Notes under the pieces: model-generated
What the model saw: only the letters and a program-made list of their open reading frames with translations
Database searches by the model: none
What the model was told of the DNA's origin: nothing
Translations under genes and position numbers: made by a program
Origin: Castanea sativa
Taxonomy: Eukaryota > Streptophyta > Magnoliopsida > Fagales > Fagaceae
Length of the DNA stretch: 64,000 nt
Assembly: GCF_040712315.1 (NCBI RefSeq)
Contig: NC_134017.1
Span: forward strand, 18,010,001-18,074,000
Reading direction: 5' to 3'
Shown here: positions 11,399 through 21,853 of the stretch, one piece after another
Layout: every line of letters starts with the position of its first letter
Position numbering within the stretch: position 1 is the first letter of the stretch

Positions 11399-12265
11399 AT
11401 GGTATCATTTAGCCCACTTGTTACTATTCTTAATTAAAACAAACTGACTAGATCTAACTATGTTGACTAGAAAAAAAATTTGGACATTGTTCTTACAGCT
11501 AAAGAGCACAAATATGTGCTTACTCAACCATGTCCTAGATTTCCATCATTAGATGCTCCTCTTGAGGAAAAACAACAATATGATCATTGGCAGAAATCTA
11601 ATGAGATGGTCAAGTGCTATATCCTAACATCTATTTCAAATGTTCTACAACATCAAATGCAGGATGTAGAACTAGTTTCGGACATAATGCTAAGTCTGAA
11701 GAAGATGTTTGGTGAGCAAGGTCGTTCTGCAAGGCAAGAAACTATGAGGCAAATTTCTAATACCAAAATGGCTATAGGAAGTTTAGTGAAGGAGCATTGT
11801 CTTAGGATGATTGCTAATCTGAACACATTAGAAGTTTTAGGTGCCGACATTGATGGAGAATCCCAAGTGGATATGATACTTCAGTCACTACCGGAATCAT
11901 TTAAGGAATTCAGACTCAATTATAATATGAACAAAAATATTTATTCTTTGTCTGAATTAATGAATGAGTTAGTAGCGGTAGAACGCATCCTTGGTACTTC
12001 TAGTGTTGAAGCCAATGTGGGTGAAGCTTCTACTTCTCAACCTAAGTCGAAAGGCAAGGGTAAAAAGAAAAAGAAGAAGAAGAAGAAGAAGGACTTCACT
12101 AAGAAAGATGGTAAACAAATTACCTTAGGGGTTGCTGACAAACGAAAGAAAACCAAAAGAAAGTGTTTCTATTATGGTGAGAAAGGACAGTGGAAGAGGA
12201 ATTGTCCAAAGTTCAAAGCTGCCAAGAATAAGGGTATGAAAAGTTCCTTTCTTCTTGAAATATGA
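11399..12265 (+). pseudogene. C1 gag (Ty1/copia capsid) pseudogene
   Basis: Gag forms the virus-like particle and binds element RNA. The start ATG at 11399 gives MVSFSPLVTILN, followed in frame by TAA (11435) and TAG (11468) and then the conserved copia gag block (LDIVLTAKEHKYVLTQPCP). A Lys-rich stretch near codons 220-235 precedes a damaged CCHC zinc knuckle (CFYYGEKGQWKRNCP: the second Cys is Tyr and a Trp replaces His). It ends at TGA 12263-12265 but stays in frame with pol. The TAA and TAG fit CAA and TGG codons changed by single transitions. Confidence 0.85.
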
Positions 12266-15200
12266 TTGGTACAAAATCTCACGGATTCTTGGTGTGTGGT
12301 TTCAGGTTGTACTAATCATATCTGCAATTCTTTGCAGGAGTTTCAGGAGACCAGAAAGCTTAATGAAGGGGAATTGTTTCTTACTTTGGCTGATAGGAGC
12401 AGGATTCCGGTTGTAGCTGTCGGTGTTGTTAATTTATGCTTTGAGTCTAGGGTTTTAATATTGGAAGACTGTCTATTTGTACCTAATGTTTGTAGGAATC
12501 TAATTTCTGCAGCTTATTTAGGTAAACATGGATATTGTGTTATCCTAAAGGACAATGTTGTAATAAAGAATGATAAAATGTTTATCTGTTCTGGCAATAT
12601 TGTGGATGGTCTTTATATTTTAACTCCTAATAAGCATGAATTATATAATTTTGAATTAGATAGTAGCTCTTATGTAAAATCATTAAAGAGAAAGTTTCCT
12701 TTTACAAATGATGCATATCTATGGCACTTGCGTTTAGGTCATATTAATTCAAATAGGATTCAAAGACTAATCAAAGATGGACTTTTATAACCCATGGACT
12801 TTGATGGATTTCCAGTTTGCAAATCTTGTTTGGAAGGTAAGATGACGAAATAACCTTTTAATGCAAAAGGTTGAAGAGCCCAAGAATTGCTTGAATTAGT
12901 TCATACAGATGTATGTGGTCCTATGGCAACCCAAGCAAAAGGAGGTTATGAGTACTTCATCACTTTTACGGATGATTACTCAAGATATGGTTATGTGTAC
13001 ATAATGAGACGAAAGTCCGAAATCTTTGAAAAGTTCAAAGAGTTTAGGGCTAAAGTTGAGAATCAATTGGGTAAACGTATAAAAGCTATTCGATCTGATC
13101 GAGGTGGCAAATACCTTCTTGGGAATTTCAAGGATTACCTAATTCAAAATGGGATTGTCTCCCAATTGACTGCACCTAGACCTCCTCAACAAAATGGTGT
13201 AGCGGAAAGAAGGAATAGGACTCTTTTGGAAATGGTTAGGTCCATGATGAGTTACTCAACTTTACCAATTTGTTTTTAGGGATATGCTATAGATACAGCA
13301 ATACATCTTTTGAATTTAGTTCCATCAAAATCTGTTCCCAAAACTTCCATGGAATTGTGGAGTGGGCGTAAACCTAGTATGAGATATCTCCACATTTGGG
13401 GTTGTCCAGCACATGTACTAAAAGGGAAGTCTAATAAGTTGGAACCAAAATCAAAAGTATGTTTAATTGTGGGTTATCCAAAAGAAACTTGGGGTTATTT
13501 ATTCTATAGTCGAAATGATCACAAAGTTTTTGTTAGTATAAATGCTAAATTTTTGGAAAATGACTATATGAATAATTTTACTCCTAGAAGTAAAGTTGTA
13601 TTGGCTGAAATGAATGAATCTGTAAATCAATAAACATTGGATAAAACTAGGAATGATGTGGCTATATTGGGTACACCACAAGATACTACTCATGAGATGT
13701 CTAGTACACAAGTGCCTTGTCGTAGTGGGAGAATTGTTCGGCCTCCTATAAGATTTATAGGTTTGGGAGAAACTTATAAAGCTATCTCAAAAGAGGCTGA
13801 ATCGGATCCTTACACTTATAAGGAGGCAATAAATGATATAGATGCACATCAATGGGTCAATGCTATGAAATCTGAATTGGATTCTATGTATTCCAATCAT
13901 GTATGGGATCTTGTAAAGGCACCTAATGGCATTAAACCTGTTGATTGCAAATGGGTTTACAAGAGGATGAGAGGGATAGATGGAAAGGTTGAAACCTTTA
14001 AAGCAAGACTAGTGGCGAAAGGGTATACGCAAAAAGAATGTATTGATTATAATGAAACTTTTTTGCCAGTAGCCATGCTTAAGTCTATCAGAATTCTCTT
14101 ATCCATTGCTGCTCATTATGATTATGATATTTAGCAAATAGATGTCAAAACTACATTTCTTAATGGCAATCTAGAAGAAGAAATCTATATGATGCAACTG
14201 GAAGGTTTCATAGCAAAGAATCAAGAGCATATGGTATGCAAGTTGAAAAGGTCCATTTATGGACTTAAGCAAGCATCTAGGTCATGGAACATTAGATTTG
14301 ATCAAGCAATCAAATCATTTGGTTTTAAACAAAATCTTGATGAACCATGTGTGTATAAAAGATATCAAGACAAAGTAGTAATGTTCTTAGTGCTTTTATG
14401 TTGATGATATTCTACTCATTGGAAATGACGTAGGAGTAATGTCATTGGTAAAGGTTTGGTTATCAAGCCAATTTGATATAAAGGACTTGGGTGGGGCTAA
14501 CTTTATTCTAGGGATCAAGCTTTGGCAAGATCGCAAGAATAAGATGTTAGGCTTATCACAAGCTGGATATATAAATAATGTTCTAGAACTGTTTAGCATG
14601 CAAAACTCCAAGAAATGATTGCTTCCTTTTAGACATGGAGTTCCTCTGTCTAACGACCAAAGGCCTAAGACTCAAGAGGAAGAAAATATGATGAGACAAG
14701 TTCCTTATGCTTCTGCAGTGGAAAGTCTCATGTATGTCGTGCTTTGTACTAGACCAGATATCTGTTATTCATTTGGCATGGTCAACCGATATCAATTAAA
14801 TCCAAGACCAAAACATTGGCAAGCTGTAAAGCATATTCTCAAGTATCTTAGGAGAACGAGAGATTATATGCTTGTTTATCGGTGTGAGGATTTAATTCCC
14901 ATTGGCTATACAGATTCAGATTTTCAATCGGATCTAGATTTCAGAAAATCCACGTCGGGTTATGTATTTACCTTGGGAGGTTGAGCCATAAGTTGGAGGA
15001 ATGTTAAGCAATCTTGTATTGCGGACTCCACCATGGAAGCAGAATATGTTGCTGCTTATGAAACAGCAAAGGAAGCTATTTGGCTCAAGAAATTCCTTTT
15101 TGATCTTGGTATTGTGAGAATGGAGCAAGTTCCTATCACATTATTTTGTGACAATAGTGGAGCGGTTGCTTAATCCAAAGATCCAAGAAATCATAAGAAA

Positions 15201-15383
15201 GGAAAACATATTGAGAGAAAGTACCACATCATCCGAGGCATTGTCGCTCGTGGAGATGTAGTGGTAGCAAAGATTGAAAGTGCAAACAATCTAACAAATC
15301 CCTTTACCAAAACCTTGCCTTAAAGGACTTTTGAGTCACATTTGGAAGCAATGGGAGTTAGATTAGTGCACAATAGTCTTTAA
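12266..15383 (+). pseudogene. C1 pol (protease-integrase-RT-RNase H) pseudogene
   Basis: Same frame as gag. Protease: SWCVVSGCTNH at 12287-12319, where the catalytic Asp of the D-S/T-G motif is Val (12299-12301). GAG-pre-integrase: LWHLRLGH (12719-12742). Integrase: HTDVCGPM, FTDDYSRY, RSDRGGKY and PQQNGVAERRN, so its DDE residues look present. RT: CKWVYKRM, KARLVAKGYTQ, LKRSIYGLKQA and YVDD, but a 1-bp T insertion at 14394-14397 breaks the frame just before YVDD. RNase H: YTDSDFQSD and CDNSGAVA. Further stops at 12788, 12851, 12872, 13277, 13631, 14132, 14616, 14982, 15171 and 15321; the ancestral stop is probably 15381-15383. Confidence 0.9.
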
Positions 15384-15397
15384 GGCAAGTGGGAGAT
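15384..15397 (+). other. Polypurine tract of C1
   Basis: GGCAAGTGGGAGAT lies directly between the ancestral pol stop and the TG of the 3' LTR. Confidence 0.75.
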
Positions 15398-16827
15398 TGT
15401 TAGGATTAGTGCTCTTAAATCCTATTGTGTGATGCTATGTATGATATTATGTATGACATTGTGTATGACTTAATATTGTGATTAATAAAGTTGTTTTATT
15501 ATTATCTAAAATAATGGTAACATGAATATTGGGACATTATCATATAGTCCATGAGATGCATAGTATGTGATTTATGTGAAAAGTCACAGAAGATATAAAT
15601 CACAAGTTCTTTGTAAACTCAGAATTTTACTTCGTAGTCAGTGATGAAATTGGGCATTTTATCTGCGAAGACTATAACATATCAATTAAGATGATTTGTC
15701 TTGATCATGGAAGTGGAGACTTCTAGTTGATATGTTGATATGTTTTAAGAGTTAAGACATATTGAACTGGACCGTGTGAGATTTATTATTCTCCTAACGA
15801 CTGTCAAATGAATAATAAATCTCACGAGATCTGTTTGCATGAACTCTTAATCCTGAGAGAATAATGGACTTAATCATAAGGTGTAGGTTGCTTTGATATA
15901 TCAAGAGTGAGATCTAAAGTAATGGTCAAAACCTCAGTATGTTGGACAGCCACATTTAGTGTTGATGGAACATATATTCTCAAGATGGAATTCATAATCT
16001 CTTAACGGAGATACAAAATATTCCCTTAAGATAAGTTTAATGGGTTTGTTATTCAGAGAGTTAGGCCTAACCACTTTGGTAAGAAGTTACTAAAGTATAT
16101 ATTTATGATATTGGATTTCATAAATATATGATGAATAACTTTAAAGGATTAAACCGGGTACTCAAGGATAAGATGTAGTAATTTACAAAGTGGCAGTCTA
16201 CATTCATGACTTTGTGTTACTATGAATATTTTATGAAGGGATTGCATGTATAATAAAGTCTTGGGATATAATTTATTAATTCAGCCTAGAGTGCAATTAT
16301 ATTTATATAGTGGTATTAAATATAATCAATAGTAACTTTGGACTTGTCAAGAGTTGATGAAAAAGCCCAAGGCCCATTGGAGCTAGTGTCTTACTAGTCC
16401 CTTTTGATCCCACTCCAAGCCACACACTAAAGCCCAATTGGAAAGGCTCAATAGGCTAACCCAATTAGATAATTAGTTAGATATAAAGGGAGAAACATAC
16501 ATAATTTTTTATTGAGAAAAAGAATTAAAGAGAGACATCATTGTAAAATGGTGTGTATGTGAGAATGAGACACTCTATCATTCTCCCTTGAAAAACTGAT
16601 TGAGAGACCACACATCTTGGGCATAAAGTGGAATTGGAGTGAAGATTAAAAGTGTTCCCAAGTACTTCTAATCTTTGTTTTGAATTTCTACACACCAAAG
16701 TATGCTATCTTGTTCTTAAATTCTGAAATTTACATAGTGCATGTTGTCAATCATGAATGAAATAGATCTTTGTTTGTTGCATCTACTATGTGTTTTGTAT
16801 GATATACAAAACCAGTTGTTTCCAATA
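15398..16827 (+). repeat. 3' LTR of C1 (1430 bp)
   Basis: Starts TGTTAGGATTAG and ends TTTCCAATA, followed by the target-site duplication CCATC. Its full-length relative is the solo LTR at 22930-24360 (1431 bp), and a 5' fragment lies at 20059-20771. A direct T-rich/hairpin pair around TTTATTATTCTCCTAAC and its inverse (15781-15820) is conserved in those copies. The ORF at 16741-16938 runs across the LTR end and is not real. Confidence 0.9.
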
Positions 16828-18802
16828 CCATCATCGTCCTCATCCTTAGAAGCCTCTAGAGTAGGAGGAGGAGAAGCAACGAAGCCACCTATGACAGCTT
16901 GTCATCGTGCAAGACGACTAACACGAGTGTTCACTTGACACAACTCATCACTGAGAGTGTCGAGGCGAGTATCCATGCGCACAAGCTGTGCCATGATGCC
17001 CTCGAGAGTCACACTGCCCATAGAAGAAAAGGGAGTGGATGTGGATAAAGCTATAGAAGCTGGAGGAATCGTCATCCCGGACTATCTCGAACATAGTTAC
17101 ACCTCACTCCGTTTAACGGTAACGGGGTTTTTTGACACACATAACATGGAAGTGGTTGGAAATGAGAAAAGGGACAAAAAAAATGGCATAGAATCCTCTT
17201 GATAGTCAAAGGGAAGATGAGCTTATCATGGGCCGCTATATCCCTATACACATCTATGAGGGAAAGAATGAAATGAGAGGGAAAATCTATGGTAGGATAC
17301 TCTAAAAGGGAAAGCAAAGATTGAGCACGGGGCTCTATAATGGAGTTATAATGAGATAAAGGATGCAACACAAAAGTCATAACCATATTAATGAACCTAG
17401 GACCTTTAGCAAAGGTCGAACAAGGAGTGAACTAACAATCACCCCAATCAGAGGGACGCTCGCAAAAGGTGGACATAAGCTCATCTTTAGACACGATCTT
17501 AAGACAATCACAACCAGGGTAGTCAGGATGCGCTACCCTAGGGACATGGAGCATGTCAATACAATATCCGAAGTGACCACGATGCGTGTACCTCAACCGC
17601 AAGTAGAAAAATAAGGTACTAATTAATCAAATCCATGCATGTTGGAGTAGAACTCCTCTATAAGCACAGACGGACAAGTGACCTAGACGTCACACAATGA
17701 CTCCCAACCCCTACTGTAAATGATAGTGGGTAGGTTAGTATTGGAGAAGTTCGATATAATGACTTGGCATTCCGAATTAAGGCCTCATCTAGAAAAGTTC
17801 TCCAAAAAGTCCTTGTAGGCTTTATCATCATGAAACCAAATATAAGAAGGTGTAGGGTCAGAAGAAAAGGATGCCCCGGAATGAAGAGGGTTCTAGGATG
17901 GAGTAGATTTTCATTTAGGTGCCATAGAGCAACTAACTGGAAGAAGAATGAAGGGAGAGAAAGACAAACAGAAAAGCATCAATCACAAATATATAAGAAT
18001 ATAGAGAATGTAAGGTAAGAATGCATGAAAATGCATGAGCATGTGTTATGCAATAGTAAATACATCATAGGCTTAGCCCAATCCAAACCTACTAGCACAC
18101 AATCATTGCAATAAGGTAAACACACATCTAAGATGCATGAAACATTGTTATAATGTTGATGCTCTGCAATGCATGATGATTTAAAGCCATTTAAGCAAGA
18201 CCCATCCCAAAAATTTCACAAAACCTCATCAATTTTGAAAAACCCCAAAATTTTTTAAAAACCCAAAAACTTAGGTCAAATGCATGAAATGCAAGGAGAA
18301 TGAAGGATTAAGGACCCTTACCAATGAAGAAATACTTGATCTAGGCTGAAGAACCCTTGAGGATGAGGTTTGGAGTGAGAAGAAAGTGTTTGAGAGGTAA
18401 AAAGGCAAAAAACAATCGAGGGAGATTAAGGAGAAATGAAGAAAAGTCACGCAGATCCTATATATAGAACCTCTTAATTCTTGACAAATCAAGAGGTGTC
18501 AAGCTTTAAAATCTTGAAAAGATCTAGCTATCAAGTAGTTGTCTAGGGGTGTCCACAGCAAAAATGGCTCAATGGATTGAGGAGCTATCGAGATTGCGAT
18601 AACAAGAAGCTAAAGAGCTCGATAGATAGCCTAGCTGTCGAGAAATGTTGAGGAGCTATCGAGATTGCTTTAAAAACAGTTTTTCAAGAAGAGAAAAACA
18701 CAAACATGAATGTAATCAAACATGCAACTCAACCAAGGATCCAAACAATATTTTAATCTCTCAAAACATCTCTCAATCAAGAAAAATTTAAGCATGTAGA
18801 TC

Positions 18803-18809
<7 letters not shown>

Positions 18810-18836
<27 letters not shown>
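18810..18836. repeat. (CA)n microsatellite in element A
   Basis: A CA run lies in the 3' untranslated part of element A. The homologous place in element B (26108-26153) has the complementary (TG)n, so the microsatellite was already in the common ancestor of both copies. Confidence 0.85.
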
Positions 18837-18837
<1 letters not shown>

Positions 18838-19725
18838 AACAAGTATAACCAATTTTATATTTCAAAAACAAGTTGAGACAGTTTAGTGAGCATACATTAA
18901 CACAAGTAAACCTTGTGATGACCAAATCACATTGTACCTACACATGTATCAAGAGTAGCAAAGAATATTGCGTGTTGTGCGTAAAGACATCACAAGATTA
19001 CATAAGTATCTATGTGTTATGATGATTTATGATATAAATAAATCAATTTAATTCACACACAATCATAACTGCTTGATGGGGCTTGATGGAGATTATCACC
19101 TTCGAGGTACATCCTATAACTCCTACATCTCCTAGAATACATGCTTGTAATCATGTTTTAAAGCATTTTTTTTTTATTTTCTTTAATTTTCTTTCCATAT
19201 TTTCTTTTAAGCATATCAAGCATGGGCATACAAGAGAGAGAAAAGAAATACCCAATTATGTTATGTTTTTTGCCATTGCACTTTTGCTATGTCAAAGCAT
19301 ACCAATGTTATTTCATGATTGGCAGGCAAGCATGATAAGATGGTTATTTATGCTTTTCTCTTAGGATTGTTTTAGTCATTCTCGTCAAAAAGAGTGATAC
19401 GAGTGTTAAGTACAAGAGATTACTTAATTTTACTCATCACAAACAAGAGCCACAAAGCTCACTTACTTAGTTGTGCATAGAGATGCTCATCTAAGCTACA
19501 AGAGATACAAAGTTTAGAAAACTTTGTTTCATTGGCCATTCAAGGTACACAAGTACCAATGTACACAAACACACACTGTTTTTGTATTTTTCTGATTTTT
19601 CAATTTTTTTATTTTTATGAATGAAAAACAAAAAGAAAAACAACCTAACAAAAACATGTCAAATAAAGCAAAGCATAAAAACTAGATGTAAATGCATGAG
19701 GAAGGAGGAGGAGGAGGAGAAGAGA

Positions 19726-20058
19726 TCATTCCATGGAAATAACATCGATGTTTTGATGAAGGAATTCAAATCATTTGCTATCAAGAGGTTTGGTGAATAA
19801 ATCAGCCTTCTAATCATCAGTGTGAATGAACTCAAGAGTAAGTGTACCATCTTCAACAAGCTCACGAATGAAGTGATGTCGAATCTCTATGTGTTTGGTT
19901 CGAGAATGTTGAATTGGATTCTTAGAGAGATTGATAGCACTAGTATTGTCACAATAGATAGTGAGGTGTTCTTGACAAATACCATAGTCATTAAGGAGTT
20001 TTGCATCCATAGAAGTTGGGTGCAACAACTACTGGTAGCAATGTATTAAGCCTCTGCA
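19726..20058 (-). pseudogene. Element A pol remnant: C-terminal RNase H
   Basis: The minus strand encodes a classic copia RNase H end: YCDNTSAINLSKNP then QHSRTKHIEIRHHFIR and a TDD-KADLFTKPLD tail, interrupted by one stop (about 19810) where other copia elements have Gln, and finishing at TGA 19726-19728. The N-terminal part of RNase H and all upstream pol domains are cut off at 20058, where an LTR fragment begins. Confidence 0.85.
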
Positions 20059-20771
20059 TGTTAGGATTAGTGTCCTTAAATCCTATTGTATGATGCTATG
20101 TATGATATTATGTATGACATTATGTATGACTTAATATTGTGATTAATAAAGTTGTTTTATTATAATCTAAAATAATGGTAACATAAATATTGGACATGAT
20201 CATATAGTCCATGAGATGCATAGTATGTGATTTATGCGAAAAGTCACAAAAGATATAAATCACAAGTTCTTTGTAAACTCAAAATTGTAGTTCTTAATCG
20301 GTGATGAAATTGGGCATTTCATCTGCGAAGACTATAACATATCAACTAAGATGATTTGTCTTGATCATGAAAGTGGAGACTTCTAGTTGGTATGTTGATA
20401 TGTTGATATGTTGATATGTTTTAAGAGTTAAGACATATTGAATTGGACTACTGTGAGATTTATTATTCTCCTAACTATCAAATGAATAATAAATCTCACG
20501 ACTTCTATTTACATGAACTCTTAATCCTAAGAGGATAATGGATCTGATCATGAAGTGTAGGTTGCTTTGATATATTAGGAGTGAGATCTAAAGTAACGGT
20601 CAAAACCTCAATATGTTGGGCAGCCACATTTAATGTTGATAGAACATATATTCTCAAGATGGAATTCATAGTCTCTTAACAGAGATACAAAATATTCCCC
20701 TGAGATATGTTTAATGGGTTTGTTATTCAGAACGTTAGGCCTAACTACTTTAGTAAATAGTTACTTTTATT
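20059..20771 (+). repeat. C1-family LTR fragment at the A/B boundary
   Basis: Begins with an intact TGTTAGGATTAG end and follows the C1 3' LTR to about its midpoint (GCCTAACTACTTTAGTAAATAG), then stops. The next bases are inside the 5' LTR of element B, which lacks its own first ~8 bases. It contains a small expansion of GATATGTT units (20387-20418). One deletion that removed the LTR's 3' half and the edge of B would explain the junction. Confidence 0.75.
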
Positions 20772-21782
20772 ACATATGTGGTTCACTTGTTAAGAACATA
20801 TGTCGTTCTTTTATGTAATTGGTTAATTCTTTGACAAAATGCACTTTACTTGTATTTTGGTAAATTTAGGATGTTTTGATACTTCAAGAAATAAAGTTTC
20901 AAGATCAAGTGTTAAAGTCATGCAAGCCTGTTCAAGAAACAAGCTAAAGAAGTGCCTGTCATTAAAGCTCGACAGCTACATCAATCGAGTTTTAAGAAGC
21001 TGTTTCAACCCCGAGACTCGACAACTGCTCGACAGCACCTCGACACCTCTATCTATCGAGGTTTAAGGAAAACAGATTTTCATATCTGTTTTGATTCCAA
21101 TCCATAGATATATCTTTGGGCCTTCTTTTCTCATAACCCTAGACAAATAAAATGATTATTTTAAGGGTCATCGAAGAAGACACAAGTTACATAAGTATTG
21201 AGCAAAGTCTATTCAAGCAATTTGTGACCGGAGACAAATTTTTCCCTAGTTCATCTCTCTGTGAAGAAGCTGCTGTGTCTTTGCACCGTAAGGTTTTGTA
21301 ACCAAGCATCTTCTTGTTCTTCATTGTGAGGATGAACTGAAGAACTTTGCAGCCAACATTTTTCTCAAGTTGGTGATTGAAGTCAAGTACTGGAATCCGC
21401 ATAATTGATTAGTCTCGTACTGGGAGCCGTACATTGAAAATGAGAGATTGTCACTACAGAATAAGTCCAATTGGGTATTGGGGTAAGGGTTCAACTGTAG
21501 GTTGGTATAAGGTACTGAGATTCCTTTATTTGTAACCGCTTGTTATGATAATAGTAGATTTTTAAGAGTGGTAACCTTAAAATCACCTGGTGGAGTTTTT
21601 GCCTTTAAAGTTTTCCTCATTCATAAACAAATCACCGTGTCAATTTAATTTCCACTGCACTTTAATTTATTGGTGATTTATTTGTGCTACCACATGTTTG
21701 CATGTAAATTTGATTAATGAATAAACTTGGCTAATTAATCTATTAATCCATCGCAAGGGGTCAATACATTTTTGGCCAATCA
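20772..21782 (+). repeat. 5' LTR of element B
   Basis: Compared with the 3' LTR start at 28911 it lacks only the first ~8 bases; it ends TTTGGCCAATCA at 21782. Clustered CTCGACA and ATCGAG words occupy 20967-21063. The primer-binding site follows two bases later. Confidence 0.85.
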
Positions 21783-21784
21783 AG

Positions 21785-21800
21785 TGGTATCAAAGCAGGC
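21785..21800 (+). other. Primer-binding site, initiator tRNA-Met type
   Basis: TGGTATCAAAGCAGGC differs from the canonical plant copia TGGTATCAGAGC at one base. It sits two bases after the LTR, where minus-strand DNA synthesis would be primed. Confidence 0.85.
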
Positions 21801-21853
21801 AGACTATAATTAGGGTTTAATATTTTTGTGTGATCCATTGACCCTTGTTTGTC

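Larger units (their letters stand above)
10630..16827 (+). mobile_element. Element C1: Ty1/copia retrotransposon, nested in A
   Basis: Bounded by the perfect 5-bp target-site duplication CCATC (10625-10629 and 16828-16832). The 5' LTR starts TGTTAGGATTAG and the 3' LTR ends CCAATA, a CCAACA end with one C-to-T change. Between them lies one gag-pol frame in the order gag, protease, integrase, RT, RNase H, then a polypurine tract. It is dead: 13 nonsense codons, one 1-bp insertion, and a 5' LTR that keeps only its first ~340 bp. It sits in the acidic tail of element A's extra ORF. Confidence 0.9.
10555..17925 (-). pseudogene. Extra 3' ORF of element A, split by C1
   Basis: Starts ATGGCACCTAAA at 17925 (minus), runs to about 16833, is interrupted by the 6.2-kb C1 insertion, and finishes as an Asp/Ser-rich acidic tail with TGA at 10555-10557. 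The best preserved stretch is 17386-17072 (VMTFVLHPLSHYNSI, then FPSHFILSLIDVYRD), matching 27707-28111 of element B. In-frame stops occur early, for example right after MAPK. The product resembles the 'putative plant transposon protein' domain found in plant genomes; that family call is from memory. Position downstream of pol is that of the env-like third ORF in some copia elements, but no membrane segment is evident. Confidence 0.6.
8976..20058 (-). mobile_element. Element A: truncated Ty1/copia-type retrotransposon with extra 3' ORF
   Basis: Reading on the minus strand from 20058 down: C-terminal RNase H, a long 3' untranslated region, an extra ORF, polypurine tract, and a complete 3' LTR ending at 8976. 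It is interrupted by copia element C1 at 10625/16832. The 5' LTR, gag, protease, integrase and reverse transcriptase are missing beyond 20058, where a C1-family LTR fragment and then element B follow. Its 3' half matches element B in inverted orientation along several kilobases (for example 19083-19364 against 25620-25871), so A and B are one family. Confidence 0.8.

Noticed and set aside
11402..11416. TGGTATCATTTAGCC as a primer-binding site of C1
   Set aside because: Resembles TGGTATCAGAGC, but the ATG at 11399 starts a frame that matches the copia gag N-terminus through this stretch and stays in phase with downstream gag, so it is coding sequence.
18670..18852. Minus-strand ORF with Val-Cys repeats (and the similar 26103-26291 plus ORF)
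   Set aside because: Translation of the (CA)n/(TG)n microsatellites in elements A and B; not a Cys-rich peptide gene.
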